DNA from: Posidonia oceanica
Taxonomy: Eukaryota > Streptophyta > Magnoliopsida > Alismatales > Posidoniaceae
NCBI GenBank assembly: GCA_037176725.1
Contig: JAZBRS010000059.1
Span: forward strand, 8,605,001 to 8,669,000
Reading direction: 5' to 3'
DNA length: 64,000 nucleotides
Shown here: positions 44,735 through 55,490 of the stretch, piece by piece
Position numbering within the stretch: position 1 is the stretch's first letter
Layout of the letters: each line of letters begins with the position of its first letter
The notes under the pieces: model-generated
What the model was told of the DNA's origin: nothing
Database searches by the model: none
The model's input: the letters and a program-made list of their open reading frames with translations, nothing else
Translations under genes and position numbers: made by a program

Positions 44735-45029
44735 GGATCTGTTTGGTTGAGATTTTGGGAGAGTAGATAGTAGAATAATCAAGATAATATACACATAAAT
44801 CGATGTAGAATAGTTGTAAGATTATGGATGTAAAATCTATTTAATGTAACAGATAGATTCTTCCATAATCTATCTAACGTCGGATTCTCAAATAAAGTAT
44901 AAAAGTATAATCAATTTTGTCTCGACTAACGTGTAAAATCAGTCACGTCATGACCTATTTGATTCAACTATTACACAGAATTTTGATTATTTCAGTATTT
45001 ACAAGCTAAAATCTGAACTAAACGGAACC
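44735..45029. mobile_element. Tourist-type (PIF/Harbinger) MITE
   Basis: A 295-bp non-coding element with terminal inverted repeats: left ggatctgtttggttgagatt, right (reverse-complemented) ggttccgtttagttcagatt. They match at 15 of the first 20 positions. It is flanked on both sides by TTA (44,732-44,734 and 45,030-45,032), the target duplication of PIF/Harbinger elements. The g-g-ctgtttggtt start is the usual Tourist terminus. It carries no transposase. Confidence 0.8.
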
Positions 45030-45032
45030 TTA

Positions 45033-45522
45033 GATATTTTTATAGAAGTGAGGGAAAACAGGGTCTTTGTTTTCCTAAGCAGAGTGTAAAGTGCAATCCA
45101 ACAATTTTTTATTACTTCACCAAGGATGGGAATCGATTCCTTTTAACGAACATTTATAACTACGACACAGCTCTACTAGTAAAGTCAATTTTGACAGCTC
45201 TACCAGTAAAAATTATACAATTCATTTGCAATCCAAAACCAATAAGAAGTTTAATCCTAAATATATATAAAAAAGACATTGTAAAGTCAGTCTCCTATAT
45301 TTGGAATCCATCTTCAAGGTTTTCAACCTTGAGCCACAGCTCTACTAGTAGTACCAACGGATACGTTTTCAATGTAATTAAAGCAAATGCCTCAAAATTT
45401 GCTTAATCTTCAAGATTCATTAATTAAACACCTCATTAAATGGGTGACCGTCGGCTGTTATAGTTTCCATTAATCATTTCCACACGTTCATGTCAAGAGA
45501 TTGCAAACAAAACACACTATTC
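45033..45522. other. Intergenic between the MITE and the CACTA element
   Basis: AT-rich, with a short near-duplication of a gctctac(ca/ta)gtaaa motif at about 45,169-45,210 and 45,338-45,350. No gene is seen. Confidence 0.5.
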
Positions 45523-45540
45523 TCATACTACTAAAAAAAT

Positions 45541-46035
45541 AGGAAATCACGAGGACAAATGTCCTCGCGAAGTCTTTTCTAAGTCCTCGTACAATACTAC
45601 GTTATTAAAAGCCATTTGTGAGGACATTTCTTAGCAAAGTCCTCGCTAAAACATTGCGAGGACTTCGCGAGGCAATAAAGTCCTCGCAACATTCTCGCTC
45701 TTACTCGTAATCTCTTCGCAAAGTACACATTATGTCCTGGCAAAAGGATTAAAAAATAAATTAAAATAAACTTGCGAGGACTTAACGACGATATTTCCTT
45801 GCAATTTACTCGTTATTTATTAGCGAGGATATTGCGTGGAATTCGGTCATCGTAATATCCTCGCAAATATCTCGCTATAGCCTCACGATATGCTCACTAT
45901 GTGCTCGCTAATTTTGAAACGTGTCTGTCGTCGTTTCATAAAAGGCGAGGAAATAGTGAGGATATATCCTCGTTATTCTTGTCTATATCACTATTGTAGC
46001 GAGGATTTAGCGAGGAAACATCCACGCGAAGTCCT
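45541..46035. repeat. CACTA left subterminal repeat array
   Basis: About 20 copies of the gaggac / gtcctc / gcgagga words in alternating orientation, including the palindromic cgaggacaaatgtcctcg at about 45,551-45,568. The array stops abruptly near 46,035. Confidence 0.85.
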
Positions 46036-46274
46036 TGCTAATTTTGGACAGTGGGAAAAAAAAACTATTACATCCACATCCACAAAAATTAAGATTAATA
46101 TATCTATTAAAATGATATTCATATGCATTCACAAAAATTAAATTACACATACATTACACATCCACAAAAATTAAAAAAAAAGTATCAATTGATATTACGA
46201 TATAATTAAGTTTTTACATATCCATTTGTTCACAACATTCATGATATTACAACACTGAAATGATATAATACAAG

Positions 46275-47105
46275 TCACTCATCTCCATACAAGTCAAAAC
46301 GATATAATACAAATAATTTTCTTCTTCTACCGACTTGCTTTCCTTTACCTTTTGAGGAAGATGCATGAATGGAACGACGATCACGTGTGTACTCATCGTA
46401 ATCCTCGTCGTCATCAACTTCCTGCTCGTCCGAGTATCTTCTGATTATAAAAAACAAACTTACAATATGTTATGATGGATAATGATTATATTATAATGTT
46501 AAATTCTATATAACAATTAATGCATATCAAAAAATTTATAACTACATAAAACTTTATCTTGCAAGTCGGTCCTCCAAAACATGTATTTCATCCATTATTT
46601 TTGTGCTTATTTTGACACTTAAACCCTCCTCCAATGTAGTCACCATCTGTGACAACTGGGAACTAAAGAAATCGGGATCAATTGAAGCAGAGGCCTGAGT
46701 TGAAAATTAATACTGCGCCGTAGAAGTCGTAGAAGAACCAATAGTAGACTCTTGTGAGTAATATTGATCAAGACCACCTAAGCCTTGCTTGAACAACCCA
46801 CATTCCTTTCCATCGAAACTTGTTTCCAAAGTTTCTTATCAAAGACTGGTTGTTCAGCGACATCAGTGTCCCTATATTTTTCTTCGAACAAGAAGATGTA
46901 CCTATCCTGTAAAAATAAACACAAGAAGTTAGTTAGAGATGATATAAGATAGAAGTGTATATTATTAAAACAACTTTAATTTTAACCATGATTACTTACA
47001 AGTACATCATTTGCAAATGGGGTTGACCAAATCTATTCCGACCCACTAGTATGGAATGCAGTTCACCACTCTACCACCGTAGGTTCTTTGCATAATTTAG
47101 CGGCC
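46275..47105 (-). pseudogene. CACTA-associated plant transposon protein remnant
   Basis: Fragmentary minus-strand frames resemble the second, non-DDE protein of plant CACTA elements (Ptta/En/Spm, transposase_24-like). Upstream pieces read AKLCKEPTVVEW and, after frame changes, FEEKYRDTDVAEQPVFDKKLWKQVS in parts. A middle piece reads GGLDQYYSQESTIGSS. A segment at about 46,560-46,690 shows FSSQLSQMVTTLEEG and IMDEIHVLEDRLAR. The last open frame (46,275-46,457) has an acidic DEQEVDDDEDYDEYTRD stretch and a basic KGKGKQVGRRRK tail. Stops and frame shifts show it is dead. The family link rests on overall order and the characteristic tail, so it is moderate. Confidence 0.6.
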
Positions 47106-47291
47106 TGTAATAATTGAAATATACGTTATTAATTTAATAGACAACAAAGATAAAAGATTCATAGATAACAGGAAAAATATAACATTTTGAGAACATAAAT
47201 TACTTGCAAATTAAAAAAAAAGGGAATCATTACATTTATTTTTGAAGTAAATGTGAACATTAGATCTGTACAGACACACTACCCAATTCAG

Positions 47292-47981
47292 CAGTTGATG
47301 GAGGAATTTCCAGATTGGCAAAACAAATGCAAATTCTATCAAGGTCAAGGAATCTACCAGTCATATTCTGTGATCATAACATCTCCCATTCCAAGGTGGG
47401 ATTTTCTGTAACTGTGTATTTCTACTCCAAACTAGTTATATTCTGGACTTATTCTCAACAAAAAGTAATATTCTGGACTTCTGGTATAGCTGCGGCGATC
47501 TATTTAATTTGAAGGTGAATGTTGTAGATTGGGGACAATGGCATTTAAATAGACTTTGAGCAGCCTGAACACAAAAGTTGGCTTCTGCAGGGTCAGGGTC
47601 TCTCACTATTTTTTTGGAAGACAACCTCTACTTGGATTTGATGTCAATGTTCATATGCTGTTAAGCTTGATTTCGTTTATCCTTTGTTACTGCATTTTGT
47701 AGGTCAAAGTACCATTTTCAACATTCTGTCCTGTGAAACCAGATGATCCTCCACTAGACCCTTTCCTTGTGCATACACTAACAATTCGTTTCGAGCCAAG
47801 AAGACAGGTGTATTGAACTCTCTCTTTTGAATCTTTTCCATTTGTTTCTTCTCGAAGCATCTGGAATCCAAAATGACACTGACACAACTTTCTTCAACAG
47901 AGACCAATTGAAGGACCTACAGGAACTCAGCAGGATCTCAGAAGCTTTAAGCTCATTATGGAGTACATTAAAGCTTTGCCT
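47292..47981 (+). pseudogene. Captured fragment of an unidentified gene (three in-phase exons)
   Basis: Three consecutive exon-like blocks on the plus strand, opposite to the transposon protein. Exon 1 is 47,292-47,395 (ending VIFCDHNISHSK, donor aag/gtggga). Exon 2 is 47,703-47,807 (35 codons, starting VKVPFSTFCP and ending FEPRRQ, acceptor ttttgtag, donor cag/gtgtat). Exon 3 is 47,901-47,981 (27 codons, RPIEGPTGTQQDLRSF to EYIKALP, acceptor ttcaacag, donor cct/gtaagt). All junctions fall between codons and no stop occurs, so about 97 residues read through. I do not recognise the protein. It lies inside the CACTA element with no obvious start or end, which points to a captured host-gene piece. 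More exons may follow (for example a gtag-flanked segment ending at about 51,714), but phase was not established. Confidence 0.6.
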
Positions 47982-49127
47982 GTAAGTACTTTGCTACCTA
48001 TCTATTAGTGGTGGTTGATTACAAAAGCTTGATCCCTTCAGACCAAGTGAACTGCTTTTTAATCATTCGATTAAATATGTCCAGACACTGCTTTTACATA
48101 GCTGTTAACCTTTCCTTGGAAAAGAAAGATGGTAACACTATCATTGAGGATGCTTTCTCACAGAAGAAGGAAATAATACGTGTGGAATAATGTCTCTGGT
48201 TCTATGAAATATTGTTGTAGTTGGAGTTGTGATGCAGTTAGTGTGATGCTTAGCTTTGAGCTATACAGATTCCTTAGAGAGTCCATAAAATACAGACAGC
48301 ATGATTAATTTTAGTGGTATTTTTTAATGGAGCATACATCGTTCTATGTCTACATAACTTGCAAAATGCTTCTAATGAATTGTAGTGGTACTTTGTTGCC
48401 ATTCTTTCCTAATCATTTAGATTACCTTGGTTGGACCAACAACTATAATTCAGTACTTCCTCATACTGGTCTTAGTGTTGAGTTTTTTTTCAAAAGAAAT
48501 CCACTGTTATTGTTTCTAATTTATAAAAGCAGTCGTTGCACTTGTATGTAAATTCATTATCTTTTCCTCACTCCTCACTAATGCATATCTTTTTAAGATA
48601 ATGTTTCATTTCAACTGTCCATCCATATCTGGTATATCAACAAAAAACAACAACAACTAATTAGAGAAAATAAGAAAACAAAAAACAGTTTTGCTATACT
48701 AGTTTTTTTAGTTTCCATTTTGCTTTTGTTTTTGTTTTTGTATTTGATTTGAACTGAAAGTATTATTGTTCATTGTACGCTTATGCTATCCTATAAGAAC
48801 ACCTTATTAGTCGAAAAAGGGTTTCTGGTCGCCAAAAAAGAAGGCAAATCCAATTAGGTTTCGACGGCATACACCTCTGTTCCTTGAGAGTTATTTATTT
48901 ATTTTTCTTCCTGTAATACATACTAGTAACTAAAATGGTTTTCAATTTCTATTTCTTTATAATTTTAATCTCATTATTACGTAGATTTCTTGTGTGTGTG
49001 TTCTAATTCTAATTGTTGTCTTCCATTACAATAGTATTATTGAAATTATTAATTGGTTACTTATTTCAAAAAGTAAAATAAAATGTTAGAGTAATGTCAA
49101 TCATTTTAGTACTTGGTTAATATAATT

Positions 49128-49700
49128 AGTGTAACTATAGCATGTATTGGATTATTTCCATGGCATTGGTTTTAAAAAATACTTTGAAAATGTCTTCTAA
49201 AGCATGGAATGGTCAAGGTTCTTTAGATCCAAATAGTAATACTTGAATAGGAAAAGTAAACTCCAAATAAAAGTTTAGTGTAATAGAGACTGCTATGTCG
49301 ATGATAATGGTTTTAAAAAAAAACTACTTTGAAAATGTCTATGTAAACATAGAACGGTCAAGCTTGTTTAGTTCAAAACTAATAATACTTAAATAGAGAT
49401 CAGTATAGCTGTAACGTTTGATGTTAAAATTTTATTTTTAGTGTATGTATTTGTTTTTTTATTGGTTGTCATCTAACAAATAATTGTTACTAAAAATATG
49501 GTTTTATTACTTATTTGAATGTTAAGATATAATTTTAGATTAATGTAGATAAATTTAGTTCCTGTTTGAGATAATCAGTGTAACTATAAAACATATAGTA
49601 CCATTTACATAACATTGGTATACAAGAACTAATTTGAGAAATGTTTTTGTAAGCAATGGATTGTTCAAGCTTGTTTAAATTAGGAGTTACACAAGAAATG
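49128..49700. repeat. Three degenerate tandem repeats inside the CACTA element
   Basis: Three related segments (about 49,128-49,270; 49,283-49,410; 49,575-49,700) share, in order, gtgtaact/gtgtaata, a ttggt-type word, tttgaaaatgtct or similar, a ggtcaagcttgtt-like word and aatacttgaatag-like words. They are non-coding. Confidence 0.55.
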
Positions 49701-51980
49701 GAAAGGAATGACTTAGATCAAAGTCTAGATAGAGTAACGAGAAATCAGAAATGAAAAAGTGTTGCCACAACATTTTACAAGTGAATAATCTGATTATAGA
49801 TAATGAAGGAGATGATTCCTACGAAATTATCTCCGAGTTCCTACGAAATTAAGGTCTACTACTTTGTTCACTTAAGGTCTACCACTTGTTCTTGTTACTT
49901 TACAATATGATTCCGACATTAACCTCTGGATTTCTAATGCTTCTTTTGTGTTTATCAGATATGACTTGGTAGACTTCACGAGACAAGTACTTGCAAAGTT
50001 GTCTAATCAAGGTTTTATAGATGTAATCAATGCATATCAAGATAACAATGCTAGTTAATTCGATATTATAATAAATGGTTGACAAAATCATTGTCAATTC
50101 TTCAAGGACCCAGTAAGATGAGATAAGATGAGAAACTGGGAAATTCTAAAAGAGAAGCACCATGCCTATAACATGATGAGATGAGAAACTACACATTTTT
50201 TTAATATGGTTGAAGTTGATTAGTGAGATTTAGTTTGTTAGTTTAAAAACAAAACTAATTTATATATCTAAGGTATTCCTAAAACTAGACAACTAAGAGT
50301 TGTCTACTTTTAGGATTAGTGAGTCCTTAGGGGCCGATGTCTACATTCATTTTATTACTGGTCTTAGGACACCTAATGATTTGGATAGTTATATGGTTTG
50401 TGGGCAAAAGAAAGGGTAATGAAATCCCTACCTCATCTTGTTTAATAGGTGATGCCCTCTAGTATATGACTTTTATTGTATTTTTGGAATGATATGCAAT
50501 GCTATTGATGAATGCACGCATAAATAAAAACATAGCAAAAATTTATGATGCATGATTAGAATTGCAAGTATTTAATCGAATACAACAACGTAAAAGAAAT
50601 ATGTGTATAAATCAGTCTAAAATGACGAATGATGCATGATTAGTATTTTAGGGTACTTTAATTTTGATTATCACTTTCATTGTCGCATTTGTAATGGTTG
50701 TATAAGTTCTGTGTAGTTTTTAGGAATTAATGCCAACTTCAACGAGTGAGCGACCACACTAGTGATGATAGGCATTTTAATCAGTTCAAGTATGAATTTA
50801 ATATATAAATCCTAGTCCTAAATTCTAAATCTTAACCCCTAATAACCCTTACCCGTACCTACAAGAAAACGCATCCACACAAAAAAAGGAAAACGTGCAC
50901 CGATGTGAGAGGTGATGAAATCCCCCCACAGCACTCAAAAAACCACATGAAAGGTGATGAAATTCTTTCATGTGGTGCACACACACACCCGGTGTGCAAA
51001 GGACGCATACCTGGCATCTGATATGTGATTTATTATAGTGCGCGTGTGTGCATAGTGCGTTTTGATGTATTATGCAATTATTTTTTAATTATTCTACTCT
51101 TTGATCTATTACAAAGTAATATAATAATAAGTAAGTACACATATTCAAAAGTATTTAGAAAGAATAATATGCAAGTACACATATTCATAAGTAAAATATG
51201 ATGTAAAGGTAGCCAATTTTATAGGATTTCACTAGTAGCTCCAAGATACTTTACTGAATTACTCTTGTTTTTTCCCCTTCCCTGTTATGTTATTGGAAAT
51301 CTCTCTAAGATGTTGTTTCGTGTTTGAGAAAGTGCTAATTGCTGAGCTATAACTCTTATTTGTTTCAATTTTGGACCAGATTTTACTTTTGCATTCTGAA
51401 AAGTTGCACAAGAAGTACTTTCATATTTGATCATAAGGATTTCTCATGGTCCTGGACATCGATTTGATTGAGCTATTTCCATTTTCCGTTTGTACATGAA
51501 AACTAATATGTTGGTAACTCAATGTTGTCTTTTTTGTATGGTTTGAGTAGATGGAATTATTGCTTCCTGCACCTTGTTTTTAATGCAAGTCTAGGTTCTT
51601 TCTTCCTCTTTCGACAAATTACTATCTGTTCCAATAGCAATTATGCTGTAGGTAGCTGCTTGATCACCAGCTTTTATACAGATCAGTATAGAAACCCATA
51701 CTCTGGATGGTGGTAAGCACAGAGCAATGGTCTTGTTATCATATTTTGAGTTTTTGACTGATTTGAAAGTTGAGGTCATTATTGTTTCTTTTAAAGCTGG
51801 ACATAGATTTAAATCAGTTTTTGAGACATGAGCTAAATTTGTTCAAACCATTTTTTGTCAAATTTAAGGATTGGATATCCCCAATGTTTCAAACAGTTTG
51901 AAGGAATCTAAATTGCATTTAAGGAATTTGTATTTATGAGTTCATTGATGCATGGATTAAATGCAGTTGTATGCCAAAAT
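49701..51980. other. CACTA interior, non-coding
   Basis: AT-rich sequence with no recognised gene. A segment at about 51,653-51,714 (between a gtag acceptor and gtg/gtaag donor) is open and could be another captured exon. Confidence 0.4.
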
Positions 51981-52262
51981 TTTCAGTGTTTGAAATTACC
52001 ATTTCTACATAGTCTTTACATTTCTGTGAAATCAGAAATTGACTGTTGTCATAACTTACTGCCTATAAATTTTACGCACTTACCTATGCCATAAGTGTAT
52101 GCTGATTGATGTGTGGGCCACTCTATGTGAAATCAGAAATTGATTTTTGGCATGACTTACTGCTTTTAAGTTCTCTTCAGTTAACCATTTCATTTTACTT
52201 TTTCGTTTACATTGTCAAATGGGAAGTACAACTTTCAAGGTAATAGTACATCACACTCAATT

Positions 52263-52552
52263 CCTTTCGCGCTGCTATACTGCTATTGCTATATGATTTG
52301 TCCATTCTAGATCTATGCTTGAAAATTTGATATATTACATTTTTTGTATAATTAAAAATTATCTTGATGATTATTACAGTGAAATAACAGCTATTCATTC
52401 TCTAAAGCCTTTCATGCTGCTGTACTGCTATTGTTGTATTATTTGACCATTCTAGTGTTGTGCTTGAATGCTTGTCTTATTACAGTTTCAGTATAATTAC
52501 AAGTTATCTTGATGATTATTACAGCCAAATAACAAGTATTCATTCCCTTAAG
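52263..52552. repeat. Imperfect 145-bp tandem duplication
   Basis: Two adjacent copies (52,263-52,407 and 52,408-52,552) share ctgctatactgctattg, ttatcttgatgattattaca and tattcattc at the same spacing. A shorter repeat around tgtgaaatcagaaattga precedes it at about 52,024 and 52,127. Confidence 0.8.
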
Positions 52553-53362
52553 CAAATATTCTGTTCTTTCAACTAATTCTTACATTCATATAATGTTTCT
52601 TGAGAAATATGTTCTCTTTGTTAGTTTTCAGGTGTTTGTTATGTTTACGTTATCCGAATATCATTCAGTATGCACATGATGTACTACAATATTAAGCTTT
52701 GATATCATATGCCACACATAAAGGGTTAGCTAGTAGGTAAGAAGTTTGGAAGATAAGCATATGCCACAAAATTACCAGCTAGATGGGTAAGGTACTAAGG
52801 TTTGTTTCCCCATTTCATCCAGTTGACAACCCCTAACTTTCATGCATTGATGATACAACCCAAAAGATAATAAAGCTGAGAAACAACAGAAAACAAGTGC
52901 AGAAACAAATATATATAAGGTAGGATGGTATAGAAACTACAGATATAAAGCACAAAGATTAATATCATCAAGGCTAGTGAGGATGAAACTTGCTACCAAT
53001 AACCATAAAAAGGAAGACAACAAACAAGAATTGCAACCAGAAAAATTAACTAAAGACACTAGCAAGAAAATGATGCTGACTTCTTGAAATGTAAGTCCTT
53101 TGCACAACGAGGATAATTCTTACATTTATTCAATGGCTGGGCAGATACATATATGCATACTGCATATAGTTAGTAGCTAGAGAAGAAAATCTAGATCAAT
53201 CAAATCTAGAGAAGATAAATGGAAAAGGATCAAGCAACATTATTTCTTTCATACATGGAGTAATTACTTGAGATGTGCATTTGATAATACCAACTAGCAT
53301 TTCAATTTCAACTGATTTTAGAGCTAATACAGGTATGAGTAGATAAATTGAGAAAACTCACC

Positions 53363-53640
53363 TATGGAGGTGGAGGAGGTGATACGGAGGAGGAGGAGAC
53401 ACTGTGAAGGCAGAGGAGACACTAAGAAAGGTGGAGAAGGAGATGCGGGTGAGGACGCGGAGAAAACACAGTGGAGGAGGAGGCGTTGCGGAGGCAGAGA
53501 AACGGAGGTTGAGGCGAAGGGGAGGCGCTGAAGAGGTAGAGGAGGCGCTGCAGAGGAGGAAGAGGAGCACGTCGGCGAGAAGAGGCGGAGGTGGAGGAGG
53601 TGCTATGGAGGAGGAGGAGGAGCCGACGCTGCGGAGTTGA
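53363..53640. repeat. Purine-rich gag/gcg repeat tract near the CACTA right end
   Basis: A run of imperfect ggaggtggagga / gaggaggcg words. It yields Glu/Arg-rich frames on the plus strand and Ser/Pro/Leu-rich ones on the minus strand, both low-complexity. It might be the 5' leader of the element's transcription unit on the minus strand, but nothing proves it. Confidence 0.6.
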
Positions 53641-53704
53641 AGGAGGAGATACGGGTGAGAGTAAGAAAGAAAGGGGGAAAATGACCCATGGTTGGATATT
53701 TTAA

Positions 53705-53864
53705 GGCTTATTTAGCGAAAAAATAGCGAGACCATATCCTCGTTAAATCATTGTCATAATATTGCGAGGAAATATACTTGCTATTTCCTTGTTATTTGTC
53801 ATTGTCGAAAGTTTGTAAGGACTTTTTCTCGTTAAGTCATCGCTAAGAATGCTTGCAAAAATCA
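53705..53864. repeat. CACTA right subterminal repeat array
   Basis: Repeats of tagcgag, gcgagga and tcctcgtta words, related to those at the left end but fewer and more diverged. Confidence 0.75.
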
Positions 53865-53882
53865 GATTTTCTAGTAGTGTCA

Positions 53883-54895
53883 GAGAGCTTGTTAGTTGAC
53901 GATTATCTTTTAAATTAAATACCAAGATATATTGTCATAAAATAATCTCAAAAGAACCACATATTCAATGTAATTAATGAATCTCATCCGCAAGAGATGT
54001 TCTCAAGAACTTGGAATTTATAACCAATCTGTGTGCGGCCCATCAATTATGAGAAAGGACTCCCATTGGGCATATTTTTTTTCTTCTACCTTTTCTTCTC
54101 TCTTGCCACTGGTGCATCATGTGCTGAACATGTGGTGTTTTGCGTAAAATGCAAGTTGGCACATGATCCATGTCCATAGTTTCATGCTGTGTGGCCAACG
54201 ATTTGTCGTTTCGTAGAGAGCTGTTTCACTTGTTCGGAATCAATTTTTAAACCACAGTCTAATAATATGAACACTGTTTTGCTGCTGTGGTATACCGTCG
54301 TGAATTTTTTTTATGAAAAAAAAAAACATGATTATGTGTATGAAAACATGATTAAGGTAATAAGGTTGATCTAACAATAACGTCTGGCTAGTTGTCTCAC
54401 ATCCAATAAATGATTACGGGTGGTCGACCTTTAAAAAGAATGGCTTGAATATAACCCGTTGTTATTATTAATATATACAAGCTAATTTACTGCTATAGAC
54501 TGCTATGAACAAGTGCAATCGCTTTCATCTGCCCTTGGCCACACGACTCTAACTATCACTTTTATCACTCTCCCAAACCATGCCTATAGGCTATATAATT
54601 GCACTAACACTTCAATCACTTTAGTGACACTTTTTGCAGAAAAAAAAAACAATAAGTGGGCAAAGTAGAATAAGAAGTTCTTAATTGACAGACAAATATC
54701 TGCTTACCACATACACTATGCAGCTCTTCTCTTCTTTCCATACTTCTCATTGATACAATTTCCACAACTATTTATATAAAAAAAAAACTTACAAGCAAAT
54801 GATCAAAACATACGTACACATCCAATATATGTATTACATGCAAAGCTGCAAACCCTAACAACTACACGTAAACACACATATATTTATGCAGCAAC
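53883..54895. other. Intergenic and 3' flank of the second PMEI-type gene
   Basis: AT-rich, no gene recognised. The last roughly 150 bp before 54,897 would be the 3' UTR of the minus-strand gene. Confidence 0.5.
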
Positions 54896-54896
54896 A

Positions 54897-55490
54897 TCAA
54901 ATGACCAAACCATTAACCAGTGACAGTGCATTGCTCGTCAGCTGCGCCAAGTGCAAGATCTGAGCCCTGACCTTACTCTTCAAGGCACCATCCATGGACC
55001 TCCCTGCAAACCCATCCATGCAAGTGTTGGCATCAGTCAATGCTGCACTAACCCAAGTCTGGATGTTACTGATCTGGAACCCCAACCTCTGCCCTCCAAG
55101 ATGACTCATCTCCGACACCGACCTCCGGAGCTCTTTCACGGAGCCCCTGACGTTCTCCACGCAGTCTCTCATCGTCTGTACCTTGATAGGCCTCATACCG
55201 GGGGTGGTGTGGCTCATGTTGGCGATGGTGGCCGACGTGGACTTTGCGCCGGCGAGGCTGATGGCCAGGGCTGTGCTGGCCAGCTGGGTCGGGGAGGTCT
55301 GGATTCTGGAGGCGTAGGAGGTGAGGGAGGAGACGCAGAGGCGCGGGAAGGTGGTTCTGGTGCATGAGGTTCTTATGAACTCCACCGGGCTCGCACGGGC
55401 CGGTCTTGCTGCCATTGTGGGAGTGGCAGTGAGAGAGAAGAGGAGGAAGCTGGTGGTTAAGACAAGAGAGAGTTGGAGGTGGCTCTCCAT
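54897..55490 (-). CDS. PMEI-domain inhibitor (second copy of the family)
   Basis: Intact intronless minus-strand gene of 197 residues. A signal peptide (MESHLQLSLVLTTSFLLFSL, cleavage near residue 27) leads into the PMEI helical bundle. Cysteines C43 and C52 (TSCTRTTFPRLC) form the first expected disulfide, and C110 (MRDCVENV) with C157 (DANTCMDGF) the second. It shares with the gene at 27.6 kb the motifs SNIQTWVSAALTDANTC (SNVQTWVSAALTDENTC there), LRRS--EM-H and LTSNALSLVN (VTSNALALVN there), so the two are paralogs. The predicted role is apoplastic inhibition of pectin methylesterase or vacuolar/cell-wall invertase; the target cannot be told. No clear TATA box; tacataaca at about 55,557-55,565 on the minus strand is a candidate. 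Confidence 0.93.
   Translation of the reverse strand: MESHLQLSLVLTTSFLLFSLTATPTMAARPARASPVEFIRTSCTRTTFPRLCVSSLTSYASRIQTSPTQLASTALAISLAGAKSTSATIANMSHTTPGMRPIKVQTMRDCVENVRGSVKELRRSVSEMSHLGGQRLGFQISNIQTWVSAALTDANTCMDGFAGRSMDGALKSKVRAQILHLAQLTSNALSLVNGLVI

Larger units (their letters stand above)
45526..53879 (-). mobile_element. CACTA (En/Spm) DNA transposon, 8.35 kb, with captured exons
   Basis: The right end, reverse-complemented, starts cactactagaaaat. The left end starts tactactaaaaaaa, so the first base of the CACTA terminus is mutated. Three-base TCA duplications flank it (45,523-45,525 and 53,880-53,882), exactly as CACTA elements make. The first roughly 500 bp and last roughly 180 bp are packed with gaggac/gtcctc/gcgag words in both orientations, the subterminal transposase-binding arrays of this superfamily. 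Inside are minus-strand remnants of a plant transposon protein (46.3-47.1 kb) and plus-strand exons of an unrelated gene. No intact transposase is present, so it could move only if helped. Confidence 0.9.

Noticed and set aside
53404..53640. 78-codon plus-strand frame rich in Glu, Arg and Gly
   Set aside because: Purine-repeat low complexity inside the CACTA right end, with no conserved domain.
54951..55367. 138-codon plus-strand frame over the second PMEI-type gene
   Set aside because: Antisense shadow with no family resemblance.
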